From contig JAGTJM010000032.1 in assembly GCA_020747015.1 (NCBI GenBank), positions 186,001 to 250,000 on the forward strand: a DNA stretch of 64,000 nt. The letters are read 5' to 3'. The translations under genes were made by a program, and so were the position numbers. Below are positions 46,238 to 56,312 of the stretch, in pieces. The stretch is from Pyrenochaeta sp. MPI-SDFR-AT-0127. Taxonomy: Eukaryota > Ascomycota > Dothideomycetes > Pleosporales > Cucurbitariaceae. Under the pieces are notes generated by a model. It was not told where the DNA came from. It searched no databases and saw only the letters and a program-made list of their open reading frames with translations. The stretch's first letter is position 1. Each line of letters starts with the position of its first letter.

Positions 46238-49200
46238 GAGGATTCGCGAAACAGTGTGATGTCAGGGAGGCGAGAGGCAGAAGAAGTGATACAAGCCTGC
46301 GTTTAGTCGGGCTTGGGTATACCCAGTATAGACATGATTTGCGTGCTTGTCTACAATCCAGTCTTTTGAAAAACGTGGGATGTAGTGCCGACAAACGCTT
46401 TTGATGACCTGCCCATTTGAATCAAGTGAATGAGAAAAATTACTGTCTGCCATGGGTATGTTAAAGACACTGGATGACTCAAGTACATGGCAGGCAACTT
46501 GTAGCCATTCGATACACCTCGTTTCAGCTCTAAAGCTTTTGGCATGTTTTGACGCTGACAGATAAAATCCTACGGCAATAAAAATCCACTTCAAAGCCCT
46601 TGGTATGGATCTAGGGATTGTCGTAGTTCGAGAAGAATTTGCTCATGGTATGTTGCAATGACCCTTGATCAATGCTTCATTTCGACTTTGGTGGTGGTGA
46701 AGGGTGGTTTTCTTGCAGTCGACCAAATGCTTGCATGTCAGACAAAACGAATTCATGGCTCTTCTTTCATCAGATTTCATGACCAAACAAGAATACCTAC
46801 CTTCACCTGATATGGCCATCTGTCTGCCATAAATGATTACTATGTCTTTAATGACCATCTTTCGCAGCTGGAACAAGGCACTCGTAGGATTCAGCAGAAA
46901 AGACGGTAAAATATTCTATTTGCATAACTATATTGAACCATCGAATTATGTCAGCTCGTGGTCGAGCATCACCATTCTGCACTTTTAAGATATGGCGATC
47001 ACGACGCTACGGGACGTGACGTCAATGGCTCCCAAAGGCTAACCTATTATTCGAACCCATTAGGCCACGATGCTTAATGGAACGACAGTAATAGTCTATA
47101 GGAAACTGATTTGCGGCCGCTTGTTGAAAGCTTCCAGGCTCGAGGTTTGGACACAGCTGAAGATTGGTGGCGGCGTGCCACAGCCTCAGTGATACGTGGG
47201 AGGTCTAGAACAAGCAAATATAAAGAGTATGACGAGAAGATGGGAAAGTATTGCTTCATTTCGATTTACGAATCGTGTGATTATCGAACCACCAATACAG
47301 CGAACAGCGAAGTTCAAGCTTCGCATCACAGCGGGCTATCACCTTGTGACTTGACCATCTTCTCCCCCATCTGATCTGCTCTGACCTAACGGGCACTAAA
47401 GAACACACCACAGACACGTACTTGACACTATGCCTCACAGCCAGCAACTAATCGACCAAGGCGAACAACTTGAGAACAAGGTGGCACATGTTTTGTCTAA
47501 AGTGGTCTCTCAGGAGGATTATCAGGGCAGCCGAGGTGACCAGGCACTGCAAGATGATAAAACCCAGGAGAAGAACATGAAAAATGATCAAAGGGGCGAA
47601 ACTTTGCTAGCCGCGCTGTGTGCTGTCATGTAGACAGAGTTTCAAAAAATATGTACACATGTACTTGCTTTTGCGTTGTCAATACTCTATGAACACCATC
47701 AGACTACCAAACATATCATACTTTATTGGTTCAATTTGGTAAAGACTACGGCCAGCGCATGCATATTTCGATAACTGCGACACGCTGATGGTAATGATTG
47801 TATGCACTTTTCATGCTCCTGCACACGTAGACACATTTGAATCCGAACCATTATAATAGCTCAATAAATCACCGGTAAATTCTGTTATGGTTTACATCGT
47901 AGTAATCATTCTAGTACTTTAAGTAGAAGGAAGGTTTTCGTGTAGTAATACCGCTACCTCAATTAAAGGAATGCAATTAGCAGATATACGAAGGCATTTC
48001 TCAACCATGTTCGATGATCAGTACACAAACCTTTCGAGTACCGAACCTCAGAACAAAAGAGCAAATACAACACTTGGGTAGGTGCTACAACAAACAGGTA
48101 TGTCCTTGAGCTTGATCCCCCAAGCTCTGAGCACAGTATCTTTTCTTGCAACTTGCCAATTGTTGATTGACCTGCTTGGCTTTGTTATGTTTTTACAGCA
48201 GGTTGTATGTAACTCAAGCAACGTCCGGACCTGAACTTTGCAATCCCGTCGTTACATCCCAACGTTTCTGTTGACCAGGTATTGCTTGCCGACACAGATC
48301 CTAGTCAGCGCTAGGATACATTGCAAGGGTATACCCCAATAGTGGTCAGAGTTCCAAAACAGAGATTACCATCAAGGATCGACAAGTTTGCCGTTCGGTG
48401 GAGCCAGTGGCTGGCAATGCTTCCACTTCCACGCGAACAAGAGTCTTTTGTGTTGAAAATATACTGGTCATCACGGAGCAAGGATATTCGTAAACTTTTG
48501 TGGAATTGGGAGCGGAGATTTAGATTAGAACGATTCCTTGGGCACTATTAGCGTCGACAACGCCTCGGTCCGCAGCTATTCTCGTTCGCGGGTTGGACAA
48601 GCATCCAGCCATGTTCTGACATAGTGGACAGGCTGGGACTTCTCGCGATTGGCGTACTTTCTTGCATCTGTGGCGCGAAGCGCGATCTTCAGGAGATCTT
48701 GTTGCAGCTGTGTGATAATGCGGGGTTGCGTCACATGTTTGCAGGGAAGCAATTGGTGGAAGCGGTCCCAGGGTTTAGAAGCGCCCCGTTCCCATGTTGT
48801 TGCGTCGACACAACAATACAACGTGAATATCTTGGATATCTTGGAATGAGTTTCAAGTGTATTCCTCTGGACTTGGCTCGTAGATCAGAATCGAGTGGAC
48901 TAGCAAACAATGTCCTGTTCTATCCGCGAATATCCTGTCTATTTTGTGGGATGGGGTTGATTTCTTGTTCTATTTGAGGCCGTTCATTGTATGAAACTGG
49001 TATCCTTGCCACACTATCTTGAACGGCACTTGCCGTTGGGTTATTCCTTTTCGGTTCCAATAGTCCGACGCCTCCATGTCTTCATTCGGTCACTCAGCCA
49101 AGGATGTTCATTCATTAGATTCATTAGTGCGCTTCCAGTTACCCAAATAGGCGGAGAATATTCATGGGCCTTGATTCCCGCATGCATCGGATATTTGACG

Positions 49201-49337
49201 TTCCAAGACAAGTCAAAATAATCACTAGAGTAACTGAAACAGTTCTTATTCTCTCGATAACAGAGAGTAAACACACCTAAGCATCTTCAGGGTATCGTCC
49301 CTCCCCTACATTGATTGATGTGCGATCCCTTATCTTT
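46238..49337. other. 3.1-kb gene-poor region
   Basis: The longest gene-free stretch in the window, apart from one doubtful 67-codon frame at 47430. Many short frames occur on both strands, but almost all start with non-ATG codons. A perfect cAMP-response-element palindrome, TGACGTCA, lies at 47017-47024. I find no terminal repeats, transposase or reverse-transcriptase fragments. It may hold lineage-specific noncoding transcripts or decayed sequence. Confidence 0.4.
47430..47633 (+). CDS. Possible small hydrophilic protein
   Basis: A 67-codon ATG frame (MPHSQQLIDQGEQLENKVAH...) inside the gene-poor region. The protein is hydrophilic and rich in Gln, Asp and Lys, with helical heptad-like spacing in the first 30 residues. 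It has no known domain, signal peptide or Cys pattern. The TGACGTCA element lies about 400 bases upstream. A chance frame of this length is quite possible, so I keep confidence low. Confidence 0.25.
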   Translation: MPHSQQLIDQGEQLENKVAHVLSKVVSQEDYQGSRGDQALQDDKTQEKNMKNDQRGETLLAALCAVM

Positions 49338-50339
49338 TCAAACATGTCTCTGCAAGAATTCCAATGCAGGCACAACGTACTTCGCAAATAACGGGTCTGT
49401 ATCCTGAATTTGTATATCAAATACATGCCCGATCTCGTCACCAATCACCAGTTCCGTTACAACCCCCAGGTTTTTAAGTTCCTCATGCGCCCGTACTGTG
49501 AGTCTGTAATCAACAAACACATCTGGCACACCATGCAAGAAATACGTTGGTGGAAACCCTTTCTTGAACTGTGATGTTGGGTCGACACGCGTGTAGTCGC
49601 CATCTGTGACGATCGAAGAGATAGATGTCCCCTCCTTCAGCTGTTGTATAAACCACGCACATCGCGGATCTGAAAGCGCAGGTTTGCCATCGACAAACAT
49701 GGGCGTCGAGGTTATTGCCTGTGGCCCTTCGTATATTCTTGAGATGAAATCTTGAGACTGGTCCGGAATTTGGGCAAACATTGGAAGAGGCTGGTTCCAG
49801 CTGGAATCGGAGAGGTACTTGCAGCCGTAAAAATCAACGATTGCAAGTGGTGGGTTAGCACAAAGACCTGTTGTCAAAGCAAGCATGCCCCCAGCTGAAT
49901 GGCCCATGGCGACGATGCGTGATGCGTCGACTTGGACAGCGGTAGTCTCTTTCAGCAACGCAGGTAATTCGACCTGACACCATCTTAAAGCATCTTTTGC
50001 GTCCTGTATTGGCCCATCATACAGCGAGACCTGGGGACAGAGACGGTACTCCGGCGTTACAACTACGAAGCCTCTCGCAACGAGACTGGCGATCTGGTTT
50101 CTGGGGATTATGTTTGTGGTGCCCAGGACAAAGCCACCTGCGTGGAACATGAGCGCTATTGATGATCAGCGGAGACATAATACTGAATATCAGACAGGCT
50201 GACCTATTGGATGAGGATTTTGATTATCTGTATCTTTGGCATAGTACACTTGTGCTGGTATGTGGCCAGCTGAGGCATGGTCCTTCCATATGAGCGTGGT
50301 TTGCTCCATCTGAGATGCTTCTGCTGTTGGTGTTGTCAT
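49338..50339 (-). CDS. Alpha/beta hydrolase fold-3 (HSL-type) esterase
   Basis: Two exons (50204-50339, 49338-50155) give 317 residues. The oxyanion-hole motif appears as FHAGGF (49-54; HGGG-like with Ala for the first Gly). TPEYRL (79-84) follows, then the nucleophile elbow GHSAGG with Ser132. The late Asp is likely in VPDVFVDYR and the His in EIGHVFDI. There is no signal peptide, so it is probably cytosolic. Family members hydrolyse esters of small alcohols, carboxylates or secondary metabolites; substrate cannot be inferred. The intron junction (PI/A/LMFHAGG) has a GTCAGC donor and CAATAG acceptor. Start chosen at the ATG at 50339; another Met (MEQTT) follows ten residues later. Confidence 0.82.
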
Positions 50340-50933
50340 AGTTGCTTTCGTAGAATAAGAAAGACCTGATGTATTAGATACGGATATGATTGTTGGCGAC
50401 AAAGGCGGCCTATTTATGCTGCATCAAGCCTTCCAGCATCGCCGACCACGAGGCAGAATTGTGACGCAGATATTCAAGCCATCGGTGAGTCGGAAGCAGC
50501 ACCGCTCACAACATAGGTAGAGCAAAGGTTAGGCATCCAACGCCCAGCTGTGGGAGCTCTATCTCATGGCCAAGCGGGGAAGTTGAGTTGATCCTTCGTG
50601 TGAACTGGAGGGCAAGCAAGCACCAGCCCGGTGCAGAATCGGAGTGGGAATGGCCCCGCTCGCCGATGAGATCTCTGAGTCGGGCCCGAGACCACTGACA
50701 CATGATCGCAATTCTATAGCCTAAAAGTCTGAACACCATCACAGAAGACTCAAACTCTTCGCAGTTAACTATTTAGATTATTCAAGGTACTATGATGAAA
50801 AAGCGCAGATTGTATCTCCCAGCGCTGTATTGATACATGCTTAAAACCAGCAAAGAAAGAAGCTACACAGGCGTGGCCGTGCCCACTACTTTCGTCTCAT
50901 GTCTTTCCCTTCCATCCCAACATATTTTGGCAG
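50340..50933. other. Intergenic region between hydrolase and oxalate decarboxylase genes
   Basis: About 590 bases, holding the hydrolase promoter and the oxalate decarboxylase 3' UTR. No gene seen. Confidence 0.45.
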
Positions 50934-52421
50934 TTACAATTCCTCCTTGTCCTCCTCGTCGCCGAGATCAACATCCTTGATTGGATCTCTCTCCGCATCC
51001 TTGATCGCGCGCTCAAACTCTCCTCCCTCCTTTGGACTGTTCGCAAACAGATGCTCCCTGACCAGTCTTTGAGGTGTCTCTCCGAGCCATTGGAACAAGC
51101 TGAAGTCCTGGAACTTGTCGGCGCGGAAGATTTCCAGGACTTCAACGTCCTCTTCATCTGAAAGGTTCTCAATGAAGTGACCCATGTTGCGGGGCACGAT
51201 GCCGACGTCACCGGCTTGGAAGTCAAAGGTGCGCGCAGTACCTTTAGCTGCGAAGATTGTAACACGTGCACGCCCTTTGATGAAGAAGGACCATTCATCG
51301 GCATTAGCTAGGGCGTTGTTAGCAAGTGTATGTGACACAGGAAGAGAAGGGAAAGCTTACGATGCCAGTGCATTTCTCGGATTGCTCCAGGTTGAATGCT
51401 GAGGTGCGCAGCAGCAACGGTCTTGGAGATGGGGAAGTTAGTCGAGTCGGTGATGCGGACCTGACCGCCAGTGGTATTGAGTGGCTCCTGGGCAAGCATC
51501 TTGTGGGTAAATTGCAGCTTCGACTTCTTGTAGCCCTTGCTGTCGCTCGGTACCTCCTTCTCGATGGAATCGGGGTTGGAGCCCTTGAAGATGTACTTCT
51601 CCTTCTCGGGAGTAGCTTTGAATACCTCTGGAGCAACACGGAAGTTCTCACCCAATACTGACTTGGGTGTAAGACGGACCCAATCAGTAAGAAGGAAAGT
51701 CGAGTCCTCAGAGAAGTTGCCATCGTCGAAGACCAGGAGGAACTCAGTGCCGTTGGGGCTCAAACCTTGCAGCGAGTGAGGATGGCCAGATGGGAAGTAC
51801 CATAGATCGCCCTTCTCAAGATCATCGACGAAGCTGCCGCCCTCGGTGTCAAGAGCAGTGATGCGGACCTTGCCTTCGAGAACGTATGCCCATTCGGCCT
51901 CCTTGTGCCAATGGAGTTCTCGGATGACGCCTTCTTCGAGACGCATGTTGACGCCAGCTAGCTCCTTGCTCGTGCCGAGTTCCCGAATGGTAGTCTCACG
52001 TGTCCAGCCGCCCTCTTCAATGCGGATATGAGAGTCGGAGAAGGACCAGCGCATATTTGGGATAGCACCATGGTCGGTGCTAGGTGGACGAACCAGGTCA
52101 GGATTCTGTCGTTCACGGTCTCTGTTGCGAGGACCCATCACGGAAGCACCGTCACCATTTCGCTGGTTGTCAGTCAGCCTGTGTTTGCATGAGGGAGAAC
52201 TCATACGTTGGAGTACTTACATATGGCAATGGGCGCAGCCTGTCGCCCTGCGAATCAACCTTTCGATCATATGGATCATCGTAGCCCGGCTTGTATGGAT
52301 CTACGACTTTATGAGGTCCTGCGTGATGGCGCGCATTGCCAGCCAGTGGCTGCTGTGGCTCCAACGGTGCCGCCCATACGCCACAGACGCCAAGAGCGAC
52401 CACCAAGGATGGTAGATGCAT
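50934..52421 (-). CDS. Secreted bicupin oxalate decarboxylase
   Basis: Three exons (52221-52421, 51361-52162, 50934-51307) give 458 residues. MHLPSLVVALGVCGVWAAP is a signal peptide. Each cupin carries the manganese site: LHWHKEAEW (His151, His153, Glu157) with SGHPHS in the first, and MHWHPNADEW with NMGHFIEN in the second. The second motif is assembled across the exon 2/3 splice. The active-site lid reads S-E-D-S-T (51698-51712, residues ~218-222). In Bacillus OxdC the lid is SENST and its Glu is the proton donor that makes the enzyme a decarboxylase, so this should decarboxylate oxalate to formate and CO2 rather than oxidise it. The C-terminal tail is very acidic (DLGDEEDKEEL). Fungi use such enzymes to control self-made or plant oxalate and to manage pH. 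Confidence 0.92.
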
Positions 52422-52921
52422 TGTTGCTTGTCAATTGGCCTCAATTGAGGAAGTGTAGCAAAGGGAATGGCGAGTCTGAAGAGTTGACCAGCCGGCAACA
52501 ACGCGCCTTTTGATGCTGCGCGTGGACTCCGCGCGATCGTGCCGACTATCCCGATGACGACTTTCCAGGCTTTATTACATTCATCGCTTGGCTGGCCGCT
52601 AACCATCACTCAGCAGCCGCCCGCGTTCCCCGCACGCTCTAGGCAATTTTCCACGCATGAAAAGTTTCACACAGGTATTGACAAGGGGGAGCATTTGCTT
52701 GAGGAAGGTCGACAATGTGACGTCCTGGACTATCCTGCAATTGCCGGCGTCAGCTCTGAAAGCTTGACTGAAGCTTGAGTCAACGTACCTGGGGATCTAC
52801 GCGAGGCAGCACGCGTCCTGTCGGGTAACCTGGTCAATTCTGCACCCCGCTTGATACTTCATAAATCCCGACCTCTCGCGCTGCGTTGCCCTCCAGGATT
52901 CGAAACACACCTTCTGCAACC
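52422..52921. promoter_or_regulatory. Shared 5' region of oxalate decarboxylase and DUF1275 genes
   Basis: 500 bases between divergent starts (52421 and 52922). I see short frames but no gene. A common promoter is possible from the layout; no specific site is claimed. Confidence 0.35.
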
Positions 52922-53781
52922 ATGAGCAATCTTACATCACACAGCGCCCCAGACGAGGAAACGCCGCTTCTCGGCCGACAGCCCGGCAAAAACTCGGACT
53001 CTGCAGCCGTGCAGAGGCTGAAGAAGCACTTTGCAGCAGATGTCACTAAGAATTGGGCGGATCTCGTGTTGCTGTTCTGCTACATTATTACTGGGCTGCT
53101 GGATAGCTCGGCTGTCTTCATATGGGGCTCGTTCGTGAGCATGCAAACAGGTGAGTCAGCGCGACGCCGTTTGCATCATGGCTTGCTGACGCACATTCAG
53201 GAAACACCGTGTACCTTGGCCTAGGACTTGTCGCTCCCAATGAAGGTATCCGCTGGGTCAAGGCAGGAACGTCGATATCCTCCTTTTGCTTGGGCTCGTT
53301 CTTCTTCGCGCGCTTCCATCGCTACTTCTCGCCTGCGAAAAGATGGGTGCTCATCGTCTCTTATGCTTTTCAAATGCTTCTGATTGTCTTGGCCGCATCA
53401 ATCGTTACCTTTGGTGAGGACAACTCTCAAGACACAAAACATCTTCACTGGCAGGTTCTGGTGCCGCTCGCTGCCGTTGCCTTCCAATCGAGTGGGCAGG
53501 CGGTTACCTCTCGCGCCTTGAAGTACAATGGCTTGACCAGCGTGGTTCTTACAAGCAACTACTGTGATCTGTTTTCCGACCCCCAATTGTTTGCTTTGAA
53601 CAACGTGGAGCGAAACAGGAGGATTGCCGCCCCAGTCTTATTGCTTCTCGGTGCGTGCTTCGGAGGATTGTACGCGCACAGCTCTGTTGGCCTCGCAGGA
53701 GCATTGTGGACGGCAGTAGTATTAAAGGCTTTTGCCGTCATTGCTTGGGTGTTTTGGAAGTCGGAGGCTGAGGAGGAGTGA
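52922..53781 (+). CDS. DUF1275 (YoaK-type) membrane protein
   Basis: Two exons (52922-53150, 53201-53781) give 269 residues. The hydrophilic N-terminus contains the acidic dileucine motif DEETPLL, which in fungi often directs membrane proteins to the vacuole. Six hydrophobic segments follow: VLLFCYIITGLLDSSAVFIWG, a second before FFFARFHRYF, then VLIVSYAFQMLLIVLAASIV, the segment after WQVLVPLAAVAFQSSGQA, then AAPVLLLLGACFGGLYA and LWTAVVLKAFAVIAWVF. The GNTVYLGLGL and SNYCDLFSDP stretches match the DUF1275 family, whose function is unknown though fungal members are common. The first intron ends at GCACATTCAG/GA and keeps phase (T/G/NTVYLG). Confidence 0.86.
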
Positions 53782-55064
53782 TGAGTCCAGGTGGCCCAAA
53801 CGGGGCGATGCAACTTGAAGCACATGATTCACGGCGTTGTTGAGGTACTCCACGCGTTTGGGACTGGATCTCCCATGTCATACCAGAATTTTGGATGAAC
53901 TTTCCTTTTCAAAGCTACTTTCCAAACAGTCCTTCGTCCAAGCATCATCCTTTCCGCCAATAACTAGCCTTGAGTTTACCCCCAAACAACGTATTTCCTT
54001 GTAACTTTTGCTATGCTTCCCTCCCAGTGGGAGCAGATACAGCTAAGCAGAACTCTATAAAGAAATAAAATGAAATAATATTTGCGTAGTACGGATCATG
54101 TGTAGCGTGCAGTGCTGATAGTGGTTGCAATTAAATGGCTCTCAATACTTGTTTCCCCGAACTCACTTTGGTTGCATTAGACTATGGACGGCAGTACCCC
54201 ACGTTATGGACGAGAACAAACTGTAAGGGGCAAGGTCAGCGAACGTAGCAGAATGAGAGATCCCTTGACTCCATCTTGCACCTATATCGGATCCTTGAAA
54301 CGAGAGACTAATATCCCCTTTTCGGTGGCCAAAACATAGTGACCATATTGTTCGTATAATAACTAGCGTAAAGGAGTAAGTGCCAGACCTGGACTGCAAA
54401 GCATCTCTTCTAAATTGAGGGAAATCGCATACTTCTGGGAGATGTTCTTCGCCTTGTTGAGTTGTCAATGCACAAAATGACGATCAAAGATTTTGCTCGT
54501 GATCAGATTCCATTAGACTGCGCGGGCTAGCAAATCTAGCTGGTGGCTTTTAGGTTTCTGGTTACATATAGAGTCCAGGTGTATCAATGGCTGGTCATGA
54601 ACACACTTAAACCCCGGGATGGCAGATGGTTGCATGAAATTTTTAGCCGCAGGTGTGAGGTATGGCCGTCATAAGACAAACGAAAACTCGGCGAAAGTCC
54701 AGCAAAATGACTCTAACAATTCTGTGATCGCCCAACAACATTCAGTTCAGGCTATTCAGGAACTTACTGACCTTCATATCCATCTTTCTTCGCTGCGCTG
54801 TTAGAAGGCGATACTCAACGACTTGCGTACTTCGTTCCAGTCACTTCATGCCTAAGGCGAAAATGCATAAATTCAGCGACGTTAGCGCCCAAATACCATG
54901 TTTACCTGGAATATCGATTCAGATAACAACATTGTCGCCTCGCTCTGCTCGCGTCGCGTGGCCTTCATCTGAAGCATGTGCTCACATGATATCGCGTGCT
55001 TTCCGTCCACATTTTAACAAAGTTTGTACGCGATTACCCTCCCAGCTCATACCATACCTACAGC
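53782..55064. other. Intergenic region between DUF1275 and 2EXR genes
   Basis: About 1.28 kb, AT-rich between 54000 and 54200. Two short frames exist: 54163-54468 (minus) lacks an ATG; 54619-54804 (plus, 61 residues) has one but no domain. Neither is called. Confidence 0.45.
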
Positions 55065-55961
55065 ATGACTAGCAGCGGCTGCATAGCCAGTGCATTGTCG
55101 ACTACCGACTCGCATTCGCAAGGGCTCACCGGCTCACAGAATGGTGCTACAAATATTGACAACATGCTTCGCACCTCCAGTAACACTAGTCCAACCACTA
55201 CCGAGAATCTCTTGTACACTACTGGTAGCACTCTCAAGACCTTCCACTCTTTCGTACATCTCCCACCAAACCTGCGAGCAGACATCTGGGCTCTGGTCGC
55301 TCCTCAGCCACGAACGCGATTCCTTGAACTCTACGAGTACGATATGGACCATGACAGATTCAAGTTCCGCTACATCCCTCCCTTACCCGCCTTATTCCAC
55401 ACCACGCACGAGAGCCGCAGAAGATGTATGAATATGGAAGGTGGTGAGAAAATACACTTTTACGGTAAACCGCAGTCGAGACCAAACTGCCTCTACTTCA
55501 ACTTTTCCCGTGACATTATATTCCTCAGTTCTAGGTTCACAAGGGAAGAAGGAACAAGCGAAACATTTCGATTGCAAGAGTTGGCCGTGATCACACCGAA
55601 GCCGTTTCTCGGTCGTTTTGCAAGGATCCTCGTCACATACTCTGGGTGCGATAGCTATGAAGACATCGGCTCTGTCTTGCGTCCGTACGCAAGTCTTGAG
55701 ACGCTGTACATTGGTATGATGGACTGGTGGAGCAGCCGCATAGCGAAACGGCGTGTGCGCAAAGGCAACCCGGCGACTGGCACTGTGGCGAGCAAGATTG
55801 AGGAGGTACTTGGGAAGACTGAAGCTGAAGAGACAGATGATGATGAGGAGTCGAATGAACAGCTGGATCTGAGGGCTGCGGTTAGCAAACGCAGGAGGAT
55901 TGTAGAAGTGGAGGTGCGGTTGGATGAGCAGGGATCTCCCTCACCAACGGAGCAGCCCTGA
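55065..55961 (+). CDS. 2EXR domain-containing protein
   Basis: A single frame of 298 residues from the ATG at 55065. After a Ser/Thr-rich start, residues from about 58 show the 2EXR pattern: FHSFVHLPPNLRADIWALV then FLELYEYD, IPPLPALFHTTHESRR and the YFNFSRDIIFLSSR block. The C-terminal third is charged and disordered (acidic EETDDDEESNEQ, then SKRRRIVEVEVRL), perhaps a nuclear signal in KRRR. The 2EXR domain is very common in filamentous ascomycetes and resembles F-box-linked regions, but its role is not known. It lies tail-to-tail with CRT10. Confidence 0.8.
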   Translation: MTSSGCIASALSTTDSHSQGLTGSQNGATNIDNMLRTSSNTSPTTTENLLYTTGSTLKTFHSFVHLPPNLRADIWALVAPQPRTRFLELYEYDMDHDRFKFRYIPPLPALFHTTHESRRRCMNMEGGEKIHFYGKPQSRPNCLYFNFSRDIIFLSSRFTREEGTSETFRLQELAVITPKPFLGRFARILVTYSGCDSYEDIGSVLRPYASLETLYIGMMDWWSSRIAKRRVRKGNPATGTVASKIEEVLGKTEAEETDDDEESNEQLDLRAAVSKRRRIVEVEVRLDEQGSPSPTEQP

Positions 55962-56312
55962 GTGCTGTAGTGTCCGATGAATGACGAAGGGGATGATGAT
56001 TTTATGACTTCGAAGTCCAGTTCATAGGCAGACTCTAGTGGCGCATGTTGCCTTCCGCAACTTCCTTCATTGTTGGATGCCATGGCGAACACTCCATGGC
56101 TTCTCGATCGAGCAGTGCAACAAGCAGAATGTAGCAACTGGCTTGTGCTACGGATAATACACAACGAGAAGCTTGAGAATGGGATCTGACTGAGGCTTCT
56201 CTCTTGATTTTAAACTATTATACCAATATCCGTTCGTGTACATGGGCGTTCTTAGCCCAAACCAGAGCAATATATGTCCTTATACCTGCAAAACATCCAT
56301 GAACCTAGAAAC
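55962..56312. other. Intergenic region between convergent 2EXR and CRT10 genes
   Basis: About 350 bases between two converging genes, holding their 3' ends. No gene seen. Confidence 0.45.

Noticed and set aside
47040..47065. B-box-like TTCGAACCC on the reverse strand
   Set aside because: The invariant CC end of the B box is missing on the minus strand and no acceptor stem or A box is found at the right distance.
48624..49221. Two plus-strand frames with short hydrophobic parts
   Set aside because: The first has no ATG; the second (from 48991) is 76 codons without a recognisable domain.
54163..54804. Small frames on both strands
   Set aside because: The minus frame has no ATG and the plus frame of 61 codons has no domain or splice partner.
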